A DNA stretch of 64,000 nucleotides from Bugulina stolonifera (Eukaryota; Bryozoa; Gymnolaemata; Cheilostomatida; Bugulidae): positions 30,995,818-31,059,817 of the forward strand of contig OW285187.1 of NCBI GenBank assembly GCA_935421135.1, read 5' to 3'. Under the pieces are notes generated by a model. That model saw nothing but the letters and a program-made list of their open reading frames with translations, made no database searches and had not been told where the DNA came from. A program made the position numbers and the translations under genes. This document shows positions 14,194-29,000 of the stretch, one piece after another. How positions within the stretch are numbered: position 1 is the stretch's first letter; each line of letters opens with the position of its first letter.

Positions 14194-17100
14194 TTAAGAA
14201 ATTCCATTATTGTTTTCATGATCTGAATTTCCATTCCAACTGAGCAGCAAGCCATCAGAGGAGGTTGGACTGGGGCTTCCTGTTGCCAGAGCTTTGGCAA
14301 ACTCTACGCTAGGTATTCGTATGGAGCTGCACACACTAGATACGGAGTTACGACGTTCATGAGTGACCTCATGGTTGAATGCATCACCGTTACCGGTGTG
14401 ACTCTCTACATGACTATCGGTAGCCATAGCAGCCATTAGCGGCACTGGCAGAATGTTTTGCGTTGTGTTGTTCACAACATCCACAGAACTGTTAGCTCTC
14501 ATAGTTGCATCCATGGCGTCCACCAGCACATCGGAAGCTGAGTCATATTCCTTTGTTGTTTCCACAATTGACGGTGGGTTTCGTAAATTCTCTGCAATCC
14601 CGCTTTTACGTTGATTTTGGCTACAAAGATACACAAAATGTTTATATTGGCTTGTTTACGATCACGTTACCATCTTATGTGCACTTCTCTACTTTGAACA
14701 AAGAATGGTTTCCACATTGGTTTGTTATCTGAAGGCCGATTGTTGAATCCGTAGAATAAATAAAACTATGGTTGGGTCTGAGTGACAACAGCATACAATG
14801 TGCAAGTGGTGTTAGCAGTACATTATTCAAACAAAACTATTAAAGTAGAAGATTTTTAGAGTTTTAAATGGGAGTTTCAAGACAAGTTACCAGTAGTGGC
14901 TCTGCAAGCTACATTAGTTGAAGGGCCACCACATGTGAACAAAGGCATATGCTACTGAGTAGCCTTCTAATGGAGAATAGAGACTAATTTGACATAGAGA
15001 AAGCAACTCAGAATTAACTGCAATGAATATTTGCCTATATGACTCCAACCATACTGTACCCAGTATAGTACATACAGTATATACACTTCATTATGTTATG
15101 ACCATCAAATCAATCAGCATGTTATTTAGCTTACAGGAAATTTTTCAGCAGAAACAATGCCATTTCCTATTTCTGGGCACCGTGTTAACATTATAAAGCA
15201 TACATAAACAGTGAGTAACTACAATAAATCTAGTTATGGGGCCTGTGAGAAAATTACCATTTGCTGTGTTGTTAATAATAAAATTTGAAGAGAATCATGT
15301 TTCTATGCACAACCATACAGCATGATATAGGCTACACAGGTTATGTATGTGCTACTCATGTACATGAATAGTAACATGGCTACAGTGAATTTATGGCTTA
15401 GCCCGTAGGGGAAGGTAGTCAATAACATTAGGTGATGAGTTACTAGCAGAGGAAGTGTGCTTTGAGCTCTACTCCACTCGGGCCCATCCATTCTAGACAT
15501 CAAGTAGGAGAGGCAGAGGCTACAGAGTGCATGTACAGGTACATGCAAGTACTAAACAGACCACGTGGGCCTATCCCTACTAACAGTGTACATATGCATA
15601 TCATGTAATATGACAGTACATTGTAGGGGATAAAATGGGTAGCATGTAGGGGGCTGAGTAGTGGGAGCACTCACCCGTTTAAGTTATTCATTCCTTGCAT
15701 GAGCCCCATAGACATCTGCATCATAGACGCCAGTCCTGCTGAAGTGCTAGGCTTTTTTATTTGTCTCACTAAAATAAGAGTGTCAAATGGAGCAATAATG
15801 TAAAAACTTCGTAAATCAAAATTGCTTGAGAAAACTATGAGACTATATCATGCAGGGTTGCATACTTTTATAATGAATCATGGTGCTGGGCTCTGAGTGA
15901 ATGGTGAAAGAACCTTGCCGTTGTTTACAATCTGGTCCGTCAGAAATATTTCTTTTTGTATTGAAGACCATATCAGGATTGAAACGCAATTCATGAATGC
16001 GACACAGCAGCTCTATATAGCTCATGAATGATCAGACCGGAAGGTAGGCCTACAATGCAGTGTTGAATGGTTAATACATGGAGTTAAAGTATTGGTATCT
16101 TACCCAGAGGTTTACAAGCCTGTATTTCATAGTCCGGAACACTGTGGCGTTTTGCTAATCGGCTTAGGTTTTCTATATGATTCTACAGAACATGAGCATA
16201 TAGCATGTAAGGGGTGCTGCCGTGTGTACAGTAGCGGTAGGGAAGGGGAAGACGATTTAGCACAGGTACAGCAGTGAATGAGTTTACAACCAATTGTGTT
16301 TCTCCTCAACTATATAGTAGCCAGTAGTTATACTATCCTACTACATAGTAAATGATATTACCTGTGTTATTATTGATAATATTGGTTATGAGATTTTATA
16401 GATTACGTATAATATACATTATATAGGCCTAGGCTACGCAGACGCATGGGTTCAATAAGGGACATGACAGAAACTACATAATGAGAAGGTATAAGTTTTC
16501 AAAAACCCACTTCATGATTTTTGATATCATCTTCCATTTTCTCGATTTTATCCTCCAAATTTTTCCTCATCCTTTTCTGGACACGAATCCTGAACTGCAG
16601 ACGTTTCTTAGCTGTTACTAGCAGAGCTGAAAAATAAAAAAATCAAAAGATATAAGCTAACATCCGTGATTGTACTTTAATACCATGTGTGTAGTTCATA
16701 ACAGCTTTGCTGTTGGATAACATGCATGTATAGATATAGGACATATTGCAATCCACTAGCTACTGTTTCATAGATTCAGAGAAATAGCCTGATTTCCATG
16801 TAATATATACACAGCATATATCAAACTCCAGCCAAGCAGGTGCCACTGCTATACCAATAACTCTTTAAAGCAATATTTGATTAATTGACAAATATACTGT
16901 TAATACATTTCGGTCAGTTGGGAATTCATGTCTACCTGGACATATAAATTATTCAGATCAGCACAATGTAGCCGTTCTGTAGTGCTAATCGGGTCAATTC
17001 ACACTGAATACCCATATGACTATCTAAAATACCACATATCCCTTTCAATGGACCCAGCATACATGTCTGCTGTGCACATGTGAGAAGCTATCTTACATAA

Positions 17101-20100
17101 TCACACCGACAGCAAACCTCTGCTGTCCCCTCGAATGAAAGTGCTATTGGGGAGTTGCCTACCATTGAACACCCGTAGTATTCTCCATAGCAGGAATATA
17201 ACCAACACAGTGGCTCCATTGTTTACACCGTCCAGTGATATACCATCAATGAAGTATAAATCCATTGCAAATGAGATAAATATAACTATCCCATCTATCA
17301 CCTACAAGTTTAGAGTAATCATGAAAGACAACACTGAGTTTATGATAAATATCACTGACCTGGTGACATCTGTTACCAGTTGCTAATGAATTTTCGCTTA
17401 TTGATTATGACTGGTTACTGCTAAGGCTAAGTCGTTAAACAAAATATTATGGTTGTATGTAATTAAATGTTTCATAAATGATTTAGGATTTGTGGTGTCC
17501 GGGTTGGTGATTTCAAAACGTTGTTTTTAAAGAAGGACTTTTTTCAACTGTACAGTGATTGTTATTCCTCCCAACACTATTCTACAGCAACCACAATTAA
17601 GATTATCTGCTCCACAATGTCATAATATGATGTAATCATAGTATCCTATATACAATGTAGCACATACACTATTATATTATATAGCATATACTGTAAAAGC
17701 ATGCTATTAGGGCTGCAATGAAAAAAGTTGAAAATAAATCTTAAAACAACAAAAACTGAAGTTCTGTTTCGCTCACATTAGAAGTTGAGAGGCAAATGGT
17801 AGAATTTCGTGCCTAACATACTGTATAGTGAAGAAAGGGAGAAAAATTTCCAGGTCATGGAGGAAATCTCAACAGCTATCACTCACCTCAAGCTTGCCTT
17901 TGAAGTATTTGATTCCCAAAGCAAATATTTTCAAGATTACCTGTTCCAGAAAGATAAATACACATGGGATCAATAACTATTACAAAGTGCTACACACAGT
18001 GGTACTTGGTTCGTCTACAATCTCATATTATCATAAAATTCAATGATACTTCAGCAGAGCAGAGTGAATCACAATCTATTGGTGGATGATGATATGACAA
18101 TATTCAACAGAAATATAATATACAAAAACAATAAAAAGATACCCAATTAAATAGTCTAGAATATGTACATGTATATTATATCTGCAGTATATCTAATGAA
18201 TATAATCGTTGTATCGAAGATGATAAGGCAATAAACAACGAATCTGTGAAAATTTATGCCCATTCTAAATATAGGCTATACACACTATTTATTTTGATGT
18301 TCAATTACTGTGAAAGTCACTTTATTAAGCAGTTTGACATCAAAGCATAATAATTTTTGGTATAGAATTGATGTGCCTTATCTTGCCAACCTATTTTAAT
18401 TGATTTCCCAAATAACTGTATGAGATGGTGATAAGGGATGACCAATGGAGGGGTCATTGCTGGGGCACATACTCGACTAATCACTCACCTCTACCACCAT
18501 AACGGCTAGGATGACCACACTAGCTATATGTAGCACATGGCCAACGTTGCCTAAGACAGCAATGGTTGGGTTAGAACCTTCTTTGGCAGGGCCAGCAGCT
18601 CTCTTGTGCCTACTATGCTGTTGCATCTCATCCTTCATAAATCCAGAGCTGTTACTCTGCCCAGAATCGAGTCTCCATAAACAACCACCTTGCTCTAAAT
18701 ATCTGGTGATGATTACAAGGTTCGACTCATTGTAGTGGCTCAGATCCGGGTTCCCATCACAGTTTGCCTGCAGTGCCCTAGACAGCTCGCTACTTGCTTT
18801 CTTTCCATCCTCCAGATGCACTTGGAAAGATTGAAAGCAAACATAAACAAGATGATCAATCATGTATTATATTAATTCATGTGTCATTTGTGGAAATTAT
18901 GGTAATAAAAAGTTCAATTCCTATGATTGATATTATGCTAAATGTCAGAATCATTGCAGACATTTAAAATAAATTTGTTAGTATAGCAGATTTCAAACAT
19001 GGTAATGCTCATTATCATATATATGGCAAGAGAAGAAATAATTCTTGATGATAAATCATGTGCTTGAGAGATTAGTTAATTATTCATAATAAAAAATTAA
19101 ATACTAAGATTAGATCAAGTTCAGACCATCTTTATGATGGTATGGTATGCTGGTAGGGATATACTACTCAAGTAGGGGCGGTAGCTACTGAGCATGAACT
19201 TCAATATTGTGATCAATAGTTATAATTTATGAAAGTCAACAATATTGGTATGGCTAAAATAATTCCTTATACATTATATTATTATACGGTACAAACTGTG
19301 CCATGCGGCAGTGCTCTGTAACCTGTAACGTACTACATGTACATGTACATGTTAGATTGAGGGCAGTGGACTGCTAGTGATTGCTCACAGTGTAGGATGT
19401 TGAGATCCATCAATAACATTACTAGCAGTATTACCACATCAACTATCACCAGAACAACAAGGAATATTTCCAAAGGTGTGCTTTCCAGAACTCTCTCGAG
19501 GCGTGCTCTAAACCTACAGACATTACATATAATATGTATACGCATAGTATACTCTAATTCTACAAACATTACATATACGCATAGTATACTCTAATTCTAC
19601 AAACATTACATATACGCATAGTATACTCTAATTCTACAAACATTACATATACGCATAGTATACTGTAATTCTACAAACATTACATATACGCATAGTATAC
19701 CTAGAAAAATATACACATGCGCATGTAGCCTACACGATGTACCCACAACCTGCTGCCTACTGAAACAGTTAATACAATTGTCATGTGACTACAAGTAGAA
19801 GCCTCAAGTGCCTAACCTTTGGATAAATACAATAAATTGATGAAAGATAATATACTGGGAAAACGTTCAAATTTACGCTTTTCTCTATGGGAAAAAGAGG
19901 TGAAACTGAATTTGAAAAGTTGACCGAAGAGTAAAGGATGAAGACGTAGTAAAGCAGGTATAACTACTTGGTGTTGGAGTGGTCCAGCACATCATCATGC
20001 AGGCATTTTAGCTCTTCCAAAACAACTTCAGTATCAACGCTGTCTTCAGCAAGCGCCTTAGACAGCTTTTCATCCAGTTCCAACTTCTTGGCGTCAGTTC

Positions 20101-21772
20101 TATCATTTGACCTGCAGTTATATACGAAACTCTAATAAATGCTGCCGATATATTAAAGTATTTGCTCAGCGATATGCATAAATAAAATACTATGAGTAAC
20201 ACACCGATTTTGGATTAGATAAATTGCAGTTAATAAACTTTACAATTCTACACGTGTGTATAAGCTAACATGCAGAATTGACCAGTTTTATGAATCTACT
20301 AATGCATCTACTATGTATCTACATATCATGTGTCTACAAATGCGTCTACATAATGTGTATATATGTCTACAAGTTTCTACAATACGTCTCCGTGTGCCTA
20401 GTTACCAGGATAAAATCTTCTCCAATATATCCATATCAGGTAGTGCTTGCAGACCCATGTGAATTTCTGTTGCGGTTAAATCCAATAAAGATGTGTGCTG
20501 TTTACACATGGTCCATGACCCTTCTACATACAGTATAAGTGTGTATTCGGTACTCTGACACCCAGTAATGCATCAGGACTATTATAATGTAATTATGTAA
20601 GCATACATGTGCATGATATTTAGCTTGCAATGCTGTAAACCCACTTGCAGCATCTACAATATTAGCTAGTTGTTTGCTGACCACACCGATTAGCCAATCA
20701 CAGTCGTAGGCCAAGCAGCACTGTATAGAATATGGATGATATATATACATTGCAGATGGTTAGAAGATAATTATATATACATGGTCATTTGTGTATGCAT
20801 TGTGTGACCTGTAATGAACCCATGTTGATGCACAGGGTACAATGCATATTGTATTTAATTTCTACTCTGCTGGAACAGTTATTATAACGAAAACTATTGG
20901 ATTATTACTTATTAGTACCCAGTAAAATATGATATTTATAGCACTTGATTGTACTTGTTGGATACTACATTACATGTGTATGCATATCCAAGAGTTGCCC
21001 CACCTTTCCAAGAAGCTGGCCATTCTATAAATTTGAGTCTAAAATATACATGTGTGATGTGCCCTGAAAATCTATCATTCAGATCATATATTAATACCAG
21101 GAGTTATATATATTTGATCTAAGGTTTTGTAGTAGGAAAGAGTAGAAACTGGCTAACCCATAGGGAGGGATGGTGGGGTGAGGATGTCAACTGATGATGA
21201 TGTACATGTAACAGTATGGTTGACCAGCTAAAGAAGTTAAAGTGTTATGATTGTTACCATACTGCTATGTAGCCTACTCTTGTATTTTGGCTACAAGAAT
21301 AGCTATTAAATCGGCCAGTAAAATAATTATGGTAAAAGATTACAACTTGTTGAGTGAGTGCCACATCTGATCTCCAGGTCAGGCCAGATGGGTGTAATTA
21401 GCCAGTGTGGTGTAATTAGCCTTTTATAAATCAGTATTATGTTTTCTTTGACATTAAATTACTGTGTGTCATGAATTAAATCATCATTTACAATATTTGC
21501 AGAGATTAGTGGTCTTTCAATCCAATCAACTTTGTTTGAGCTAATTTCTAAGACTGATAAGATTATAGGCTACCTACTGATATTTCTATGAGGTGGAAAG
21601 CTATACAGAAAACATCTTATATAGAGCCATACAAGTAGCAATACTGAAAGAGGAGAATTCACTTTAGTAAGAAGATATATCTGGTGAAAAGAAAGAGAGT
21701 GTACAACTATATTGTATAATGGTACTTACAAGGTGAACATCCTGTCTGCCGATATTGAAGATGTACCACAAG
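14194..21772 (-). CDS. Hv1/TMEM266-like voltage-sensor domain protein
   Basis: Reconstructed exons, 5' to 3': 21730-21772, 20645-20720, 20406-20466, 19968-20111, 19389-19513 (S1), 18489-18820 (S1-S2 loop and S2), 17887-17940 (S2-S3 linker), 17163-17301 (S3 and S4), 16507-16626 (coiled coil), 15675-15768, 14194-14620. Phases match at every junction, giving at least 537 residues; human Hv1 has 273. The true start codon was not found. S1 has Asp at the Hv1 selectivity position (VIVDVVILL). S2 keeps His140- and Glu153-equivalents (HIASVVILAVMVVE). S3 keeps both Asp (VIDGIVIFISFAMD). S4 reads FLLWRILRVFNALL, so the first Arg of RxxRxxR is Leu. A charged coiled coil follows S4 directly, as in dimeric Hv1. 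Oddities are a roughly 80-residue S1-S2 loop and long N- and C-termini. Proton conduction is an inference; a non-conducting TMEM266-type sensor is the alternative. The 16507 donor is weak. Confidence 0.82.
19529..19702. repeat. 37-bp tandem repeat next to the S1 exon
   Basis: At least four copies of a 37-bp unit starting acattacatatacgc, with successive starts at 19566, 19603, 19640 and 19677, plus a diverged partial unit at 19514-19545. The array lies in the intron just 5' (minus strand) of the S1 exon of the Hv1-like gene. The partial unit supplies the actual 3' splice site, and the other units carry closely similar acceptor-like sequence (TATGTAATGTTTGTAG on the minus strand). Confidence 0.9.
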
Positions 21773-24700
21773 CTAAAATAGGTATAAAACAGAAAAGTTT
21801 GAATTTATAGAGATGCAGACGGTATGAAATTGATGAACAGAGGAAATCTCACAGCGGGTAGTTCGCATTAAAAATTAATATTTTACCTCTAGTGCGCAAC
21901 AGAATGTTGAAGGCTAGCCTGTGTTTAACCAATTCAGAATGCCATTTAAATGTGATCCTAAACCTGTTCTTGCTAATATAATCTGTAGGGAATTTACTAA
22001 TTTTTGTCATTCGTGCAAATGCAAACATTATAGTTAGGCTATGATATAACTATTACATAGCTGATGATGTAAAATAAACCTGTCACATTGAATATAATAG
22101 ACATATTATTTAGTCAATAATACCCATGCATGCCAACATAATATGTACATTTTCTAGATATTATATATTATTAAATTACCATAGCTCTACTATTGCTATT
22201 GTTATACTACCAAGATTACAAACTTACATGTGCCCAAGCACTGCTCAGTAATCCAACTTCAGAAATTAAAACACTCCTTATCCTTTAACCTCCTGACAGT
22301 GGAATGTCTGACAGTTCAGCTGCAAGTGATTTATATTAGTTAGTTCACCTAATTTACAGATGATTTAATGACCTCATAAGGCAGTTAACAATCACAAAGC
22401 TACAGGCAACTGTGACACTGCAGTTTTGCCTATAAAATACACCAGACAGTAAAAATGAAGAATTTAACAGATTGGAAATTAAAACTTCAATCACAACTAT
22501 AAAATGTATGGGCAGATACATCAGATAATCTGAGAAAGTGCTGGACCAAGTTCACCATCTAAAGTGTAAAATCAGATGAAAGGGTTTAATTTTCTTGATG
22601 TATGGATGGAGAGCCAATAAATGCTTCTAGGAATAATGCAAATCCAAAATTATTTCACTCTTGTTGCTACAAATAGGCTTCTAGACTTGCTGAGAGCCTT
22701 GTTATGTTCAGATGGTGCTGTATTACTGGATGATACTATTATGCAGCAGAAAGTTACTGTTGCTGGTGATCAATTTTTTGTATTATGTACATGTATGTCT
22801 TGTATATCTTATGTTGCTGGGTAATTGAAGGGCAACACAATTCATAATAACTTTCTTACTTCTCTATGTGCAAAATACACATTTGATGGAGAATCTACAG
22901 TAGAATCAAAGTAACTAAACATGGAGTTGAAATATTTATTCTGATACTTTACTGTAGGGTATAGGTTACCTATGCTCAGGTTGTAACGAAGGTGGTTCTC
23001 AATGCTAATAAGGACATTTTATCTGGTAAGCAAAGGCGTGCTTTTAACAGATTTCAACGATTAAGGTTGATTAAGATTGTTTTACTGAAAGCTAGAATTA
23101 ACTAATGATTGGTTTAGTTGATCTTTTGCAAGATTAAGAATAAATTAAGACTAGATAGAAAGTAGGAAAAAACTGATTACTTGACTTAATCTGGGTTTAA
23201 AATAAGATTAGATTTCTGGGGTAAGTGGTCCTATGTACAACGAATCTCATCTTTCTAATCAATTACAAGGTTGATTATGCTTGTATACAAGGGCATTTTT
23301 GTGCAGATTACTGGTTACATAGTAGGTGGAAATATACATGTGCAATTAAAAGAAGCTGTCTGCTCACAGCATAGAGTTGTCCTCTTATGCTGTATGCAGC
23401 AATCAAGCAAGGTAATTGTAGCAATTTAAGCTAGATTTGAAAAGTCAAAAGCAAATGGTTAGGATTAAGATTAACCCGAAAGCTAGAAGATTAGATTAGG
23501 GTTTAGATTTATAGCAAAAGTTTGCTGAACTGATCAGGATTCCCAACTACTGGCAATCAATTTGAGTTCAATTAAATCAATTTTAATCGATTAGCACAAC
23601 TCTGCTGGTAAGTAGGTTTAGATATTTTAAACAAATGCAGCCACAATAAAATAAAATGCTCACTAGAGTTTAGAATATAGACCATACATTTATAAACGCT
23701 AGTTATATTGGTCCAAGGAGTTGTAGTAAGAAAGAGTAGAAACTAGTTAGTCTGGGGTTGAACCCTACGCTTTGCTGAATGATGAGAACAAAGGTTAAAC
23801 CCATTAATATTTCTGAATGGTACCTCTAGCAGCAAAAAATTAATAAAATAAAATGTATAGCTGCAAATTAAGTCTTTATGTTGATGCTTGATTCTAGACT
23901 ACATGTAGATCAAAGTCAAAAATTGAAAAGTCACATTGCCCCAACCACAAGCCATAAACAACATGTTACTGAGAAAAGCATACATTATAACCTTGGCATA
24001 AATATTTGGAGCATAGGTATGTATCAGGATAAAATTTGTAATGAGCTGTGGTTGATTTCTATAATTGGATAACATGACATCATTGAATTGCATGTATGTA
24101 CAGTAAATAACTCATTTCATAATGTAAAGTCTATTTTATATAATATCTAATCTAACTACTAATTACAGGGCTGAGAGCCTATTTTATAACAGTTGTAATT
24201 GATAAGAGCAACTGTTTTTATTTACTGTACAATCCTCCGCCCAACCTTGTAAGGGCCAGCTTTTTATGTTGGACCACTCAGGTTTTTTATATATTATGCT
24301 TGCATCACTCGACCAGGTCTGAGACTTGTTTTGCGAATTTCCTGTATTAGCTCAGTTAGATTTTGAATTACAGTACAACAACTTTTGTCTCTTCATGTGC
24401 TCAGCATCTTGATAGACACTTATAGGACTACCTAGGAGTCTCCCAGCCTAGTTCTATGGAGAAACTGAGTGCCCAGAGCATTTAGTGTAGTCAGGCATAA
24501 CTTATACAAGGCCAGGTCTGGAAATAAAGGTCATTCTTACGCATGCAATAATAATCACGTGGTAGGAGCACATCGGACCTGCTGGTCAGTCGTATAAGTT
24601 GTAACCTAGGTCGCTATTGGCAACCTGGCATTGGTCAGGTCAGTCTTAAATTTTATTTTACTGGAATTCAGTGCATGTGATTGTGGTGCGTCGGTCTGTG

Positions 24701-26010
24701 TGTTACCTCTTACCTGCAATTACAATAACATATTACCTGGTAACATATCAACTGGTAAAATTATAAAGTTGTCTTCTTCTCAAATCAGGAGGAGACAACC
24801 TCGAGTTGAACTTGATTTTGTCACGAAGTTGTCTTATCCCAATTTGTCAAGCACAAAACCTCAAAAATCATCTGCTAATTTTACACTTTTATTTAACAGC
24901 AAAAAATGCTTAATAAAACTACTTATAATTTTAATGTCATATTTTAATTAAACACAAAATTTTAAAATTTATGATAGAAAACAAAATTGCTATTTAATAA
25001 CGAGGCTATAAATATTCAAAACAAGAGGAAACGAAAGTGAAAGTTGAAGTATCAGCAGCAAAGATAGTTGGCAGATGGTAGTTGGTTGGTAAATTTAAGG
25101 GTTTTGATAATAATAGGGGATAAATTCAAGGTTAGATACATAATAAAATTTACATTGTATATAGCAAACTTGAAATGTTGGGAGCACTAAAGATTAATCG
25201 ATAGATAGTAAAGGACTGAGAAACACCCTTTACTACTCAACTCTTACTCTACTCGTCTCCATTCTTTCTCTAAGAGTAGGGTAGAGTTCCTGTATGAGAA
25301 GAATAACTCTTCTTATACAAGAACTCTTCTCATACTGTAACACTTCTATGTCTGTGTTACTCTGACTATGCTCTACGAATTTAAAGTTTTTAATGTTTCG
25401 CTTCATGTCAGTTGTTTTTATTAGTAATCAAATAATAATCATAATTAATAGAGAGACCTGGGTTGGTTTCTTCTTGGATCCCCTTGACATTACTGCTCCA
25501 AATATCAGTTAGAATTACACATTACATCTGAATACAGTAAACATGGTATTTATGACACTACAACATTACGATTTTCACATATACGCATATGACTTTCATT
25601 GCAATACAGGGTGATTTGTGTTTACATGCAATACATGTAGATCGGGTCAGACCAGGGAAGTTCGAGATGGGGATTATAGTCCTTAGTTCATTAGTATAGC
25701 AGTGGAGGTAGTCAAGCATCCCGAGTAGGTTACCTGGTGATGGGAAACAACAATATTCAATAATTTATTTTATTGAGTTTGACGGATACTCTGTCAAATA
25801 GTTGTAATCCAATTATAATAAAATTATAATTTGAATGACAACCATAACCATGTATAAATAGTATATAATACAAATAATTTAGAAATATATGCTAATAGTG
25901 TGAACCTTAAAATATTGTACTAATTAAGGCAGCATTAATCTCATCTCGATCACATTTTGCTTAAAAGCAGATATTGATGTTCTCCTTGCATCGGAATCTA
26001 GTCCAAATCT
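21773..26010. other. Intergenic, upstream of Hv1-like gene and of TAB1
   Basis: About 4.2 kb between divergently transcribed genes. It must hold the unlocated first exon(s) and promoter of the Hv1-like gene and the promoter of TAB1. A possible minus-strand donor is at 22205-22220 (CACAT then GTAAGTTTG), but no in-phase start exon could be built. Fragments of a dispersed repeat with the words 'gtagtaagaaagagtagaaact' in diverged form occur near 21130 and 23720. 24.2-25.4 kb has several short inverted repeats but no gene I can support. Confidence 0.4.
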
Positions 26011-29000
26011 ATGAATCATTCTAACAACACGCCTCTCAACTCTGAATCAGAGCGTTTGGGTAGTGTTGGACTAAATGATTGGGTGTATGTTAACGTTACT
26101 GAGAGCGGAGACCATTCACATTCATTAGAAAAGCAGCATAAAATGGCAGATGATATAGTCCACAGTTCTCGCTCAGATCAAGCTGAACACCAGGTGAGCC
26201 AACTCTCTGTGGTCGTCTACTTAACTTAGCTGTTAGTTTGACGTGATATGAGATAAAGTGTATGTTATAATCAAAACAGATACATTGTACTCTTTGTTGT
26301 ATCATAATAGTATTGGAACTCACCAGGTTATGATAGCATGTGGCAGTTTCACTAACTTGTGTTATAGCAATTTCTTCAAGTGTGAAGGCTGGTTTATAGT
26401 TAGTTTGTATAATAATTTAAACATTTAGTACTTTGAAAGAAACTTTAAAGAAAAAGTGTTACATGGGACAGTGTATATAATATATTACCTAGGTTAGAAT
26501 TACGTTTTATCCAAAAAAAAATTGGAATTCCAACAATAAACATATTGGTCTTCATATTACGCTTTCCACTATATTGTGATATAAGACGCTATATTATATA
26601 ATGATTATTCTGTCGTTGAACTGCTCATATATTTTTATCATTGAGTTGTTAAATGAAGCGTAAGCCTCAGATATAAGGTAAACATTAGTTAGAAAGGTAA
26701 TCTGTGAGCATTTCTTAACTCGGTTTATTGCTATTTTGAAGGAAACAAAAACATGGCTAGATGACCTTCCAGTTGATAAAGAACATTCCGGAGTTGGGTT
26801 TTCTTACAACCAGGAGTATAAAGATGACGGGTATAAGCATCAGTATCACGTCTTTGAAGATAAATGCCTACGTTTTAAGTAAGTAGCAGTGTTTGGTAAA
26901 TTTTATACACCCATGGCATTGATAAAACGAGAAACTTGGCCACATTTAGGCCTATCTCTCTATTTGGTAATAAAAGAAATTGAAGTTTCATGGCTAATGT
27001 ATTATACGTTTGATTATTAGTCTCAAAGTATTTTGGCAATTAATTCCAATATCTGTAAATTAATATTGTGCAGCAAACTTTCATCAAGCTGAATGCTAAT
27101 CCTCCCTAGTTAGTTGCTTTGTTTGGCTAGTTGTATTCCAGAATGTACCATATCTCTTCTGTTAAAATAGAGTATCTGAGAGCTGCTATCTGTATGGCGT
27201 ATTTGATGGGCACAGTGGCACTAAAGCGGCAGAATTCATCGCACAAAGATTACCTGCAGAAATCCTCCTTGGCCAATTAAATACAGTCGAGAGTGATGAA
27301 GATATTCAGCAAGTGCTACGGCAGGTAGACGTTATGTGATTCATATGTATTTAATCGTAGCTTGGGGTCAATTATCAATTAGCATATATGGTTAGTGGAA
27401 AGTAGAATGGAAATGTACATGTACATCATAAATGTGATATTAATTTTGTAGGCATATCATACGGTGGAGAATTCATATTTTGCATCTCTTGATGACTTGA
27501 TTGCAGAGAGAACTTCCCTACAGGAAGAGATCGAGACCTATAAAGATACTCCTGTAGGTTGTCTTCTATTATAGTTTCTATTACTTAGGGTAGTTCTTGT
27601 TGATTAGTACGAGGTACAAAGCTGAAGCAACTACGGCTGCACTAGTACAAGTACATAGAAAGCAGATCCACATTTACATTGTATCATGTTAAGATGGAAT
27701 GGTTTGGGATTGTCTTCTCAACACATGTGATTGAACATGAATAGACAACTCCCAAAGTTTGCACATGTAGAGATCATCTTTCAAGATACATAATAACATA
27801 CATGTAGATACTGTATTAGTTATTTTTAAGTGCATATCTAAATATGCTGTATGTTGGTTAAGAATTATACAAGTGCAGTGTATTCCTTGCAGCTGCAGCT
27901 GAAACCTGAGCTGGTCGAAAGACTTCGAGTTGTTGATGATGAATTGTCCAGTGGGTCTTCGGCTTTGGTGGCTTTGATATATAATGGGAAGATGTATGTT
28001 GCCAATATTGGTATGTTAAAACAACTGCTTGTATTTTGCAGGCATATTCTACCACCATTTCACCGATTACATACTGCTTTGTTATCACTTAGTATTAGAG
28101 TTGTAAAAATAAAATGTATTTTTACCGATTTTTGGCTAGACGTTTGATGCAAAAAAGACTACATACATGTATTCATCTACTTATTCTAATATTGAGCGTG
28201 TATGTGCAACTGTATGGTAATAGGTTCACTCTTCGAAAATCTCTTCAATATGATGGATGGATTCCTGTTTACAATTTAGGAAACAGCCGTGCCTTGCTGT
28301 GCCGAACGGAAAGTGGCAAATTACGAGTTGAAAAGCTCAATGATGATCACACCTTAGAAAATGAAGAAGAGGTGGAAAGATTGCATAAACTCGGGTTTCC
28401 ACGAGAACAACTGACCAATAGCACGAGGTTTGGTCAACAACTTTATACACGCTGCATCGGTGACTACAGTGTCAAAGGTGGTTACAAGGATAATGAGCAG
28501 ATGAGGTAAGCTGGACTCATGATATTGTGTATAATGTGACTGTTGCACAACAACAATACATAAAGCTGCTTGTATAGGCTGTGTTGTGTGCAATCATTAA
28601 CTTTGTGATATTTGTGAGTCGTTTTCTACTACATGTATAGTATATCTCTGTATCTATCTCAATGTAGTTACATACTTTTAATTGTCTTCCCCTGTTCAAC
28701 ACATTTTGTCATTTGTAAAGAAGACAACTCCAAAGTTTTTGTGATGGCCTGTTGTTGCAATTTGTATGTATTATATATGTTATAATGTGTGATACAGTTG
28801 GTGTGTCTGTGTTATTAGTGAAATGATAACTTAGAGTTGCCATATTGTATGTTGCCTCTCACTTACTCTTGTTGACTAGGTGTGCTATATCAGAACCTGT
28901 GATAGCTGTACCAGATGTAGAGGAACCAATTCAGCTGGATGCATCATGTAACTTCCTCTTGCTCATGTCTGATGGAGTGTACAGAAGTATAGTCGACTCA

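Noticed and set aside
24631..24951. 106-codon plus-strand frame
   Set aside because: No domain; sequence composition matches the surrounding intergenic DNA.
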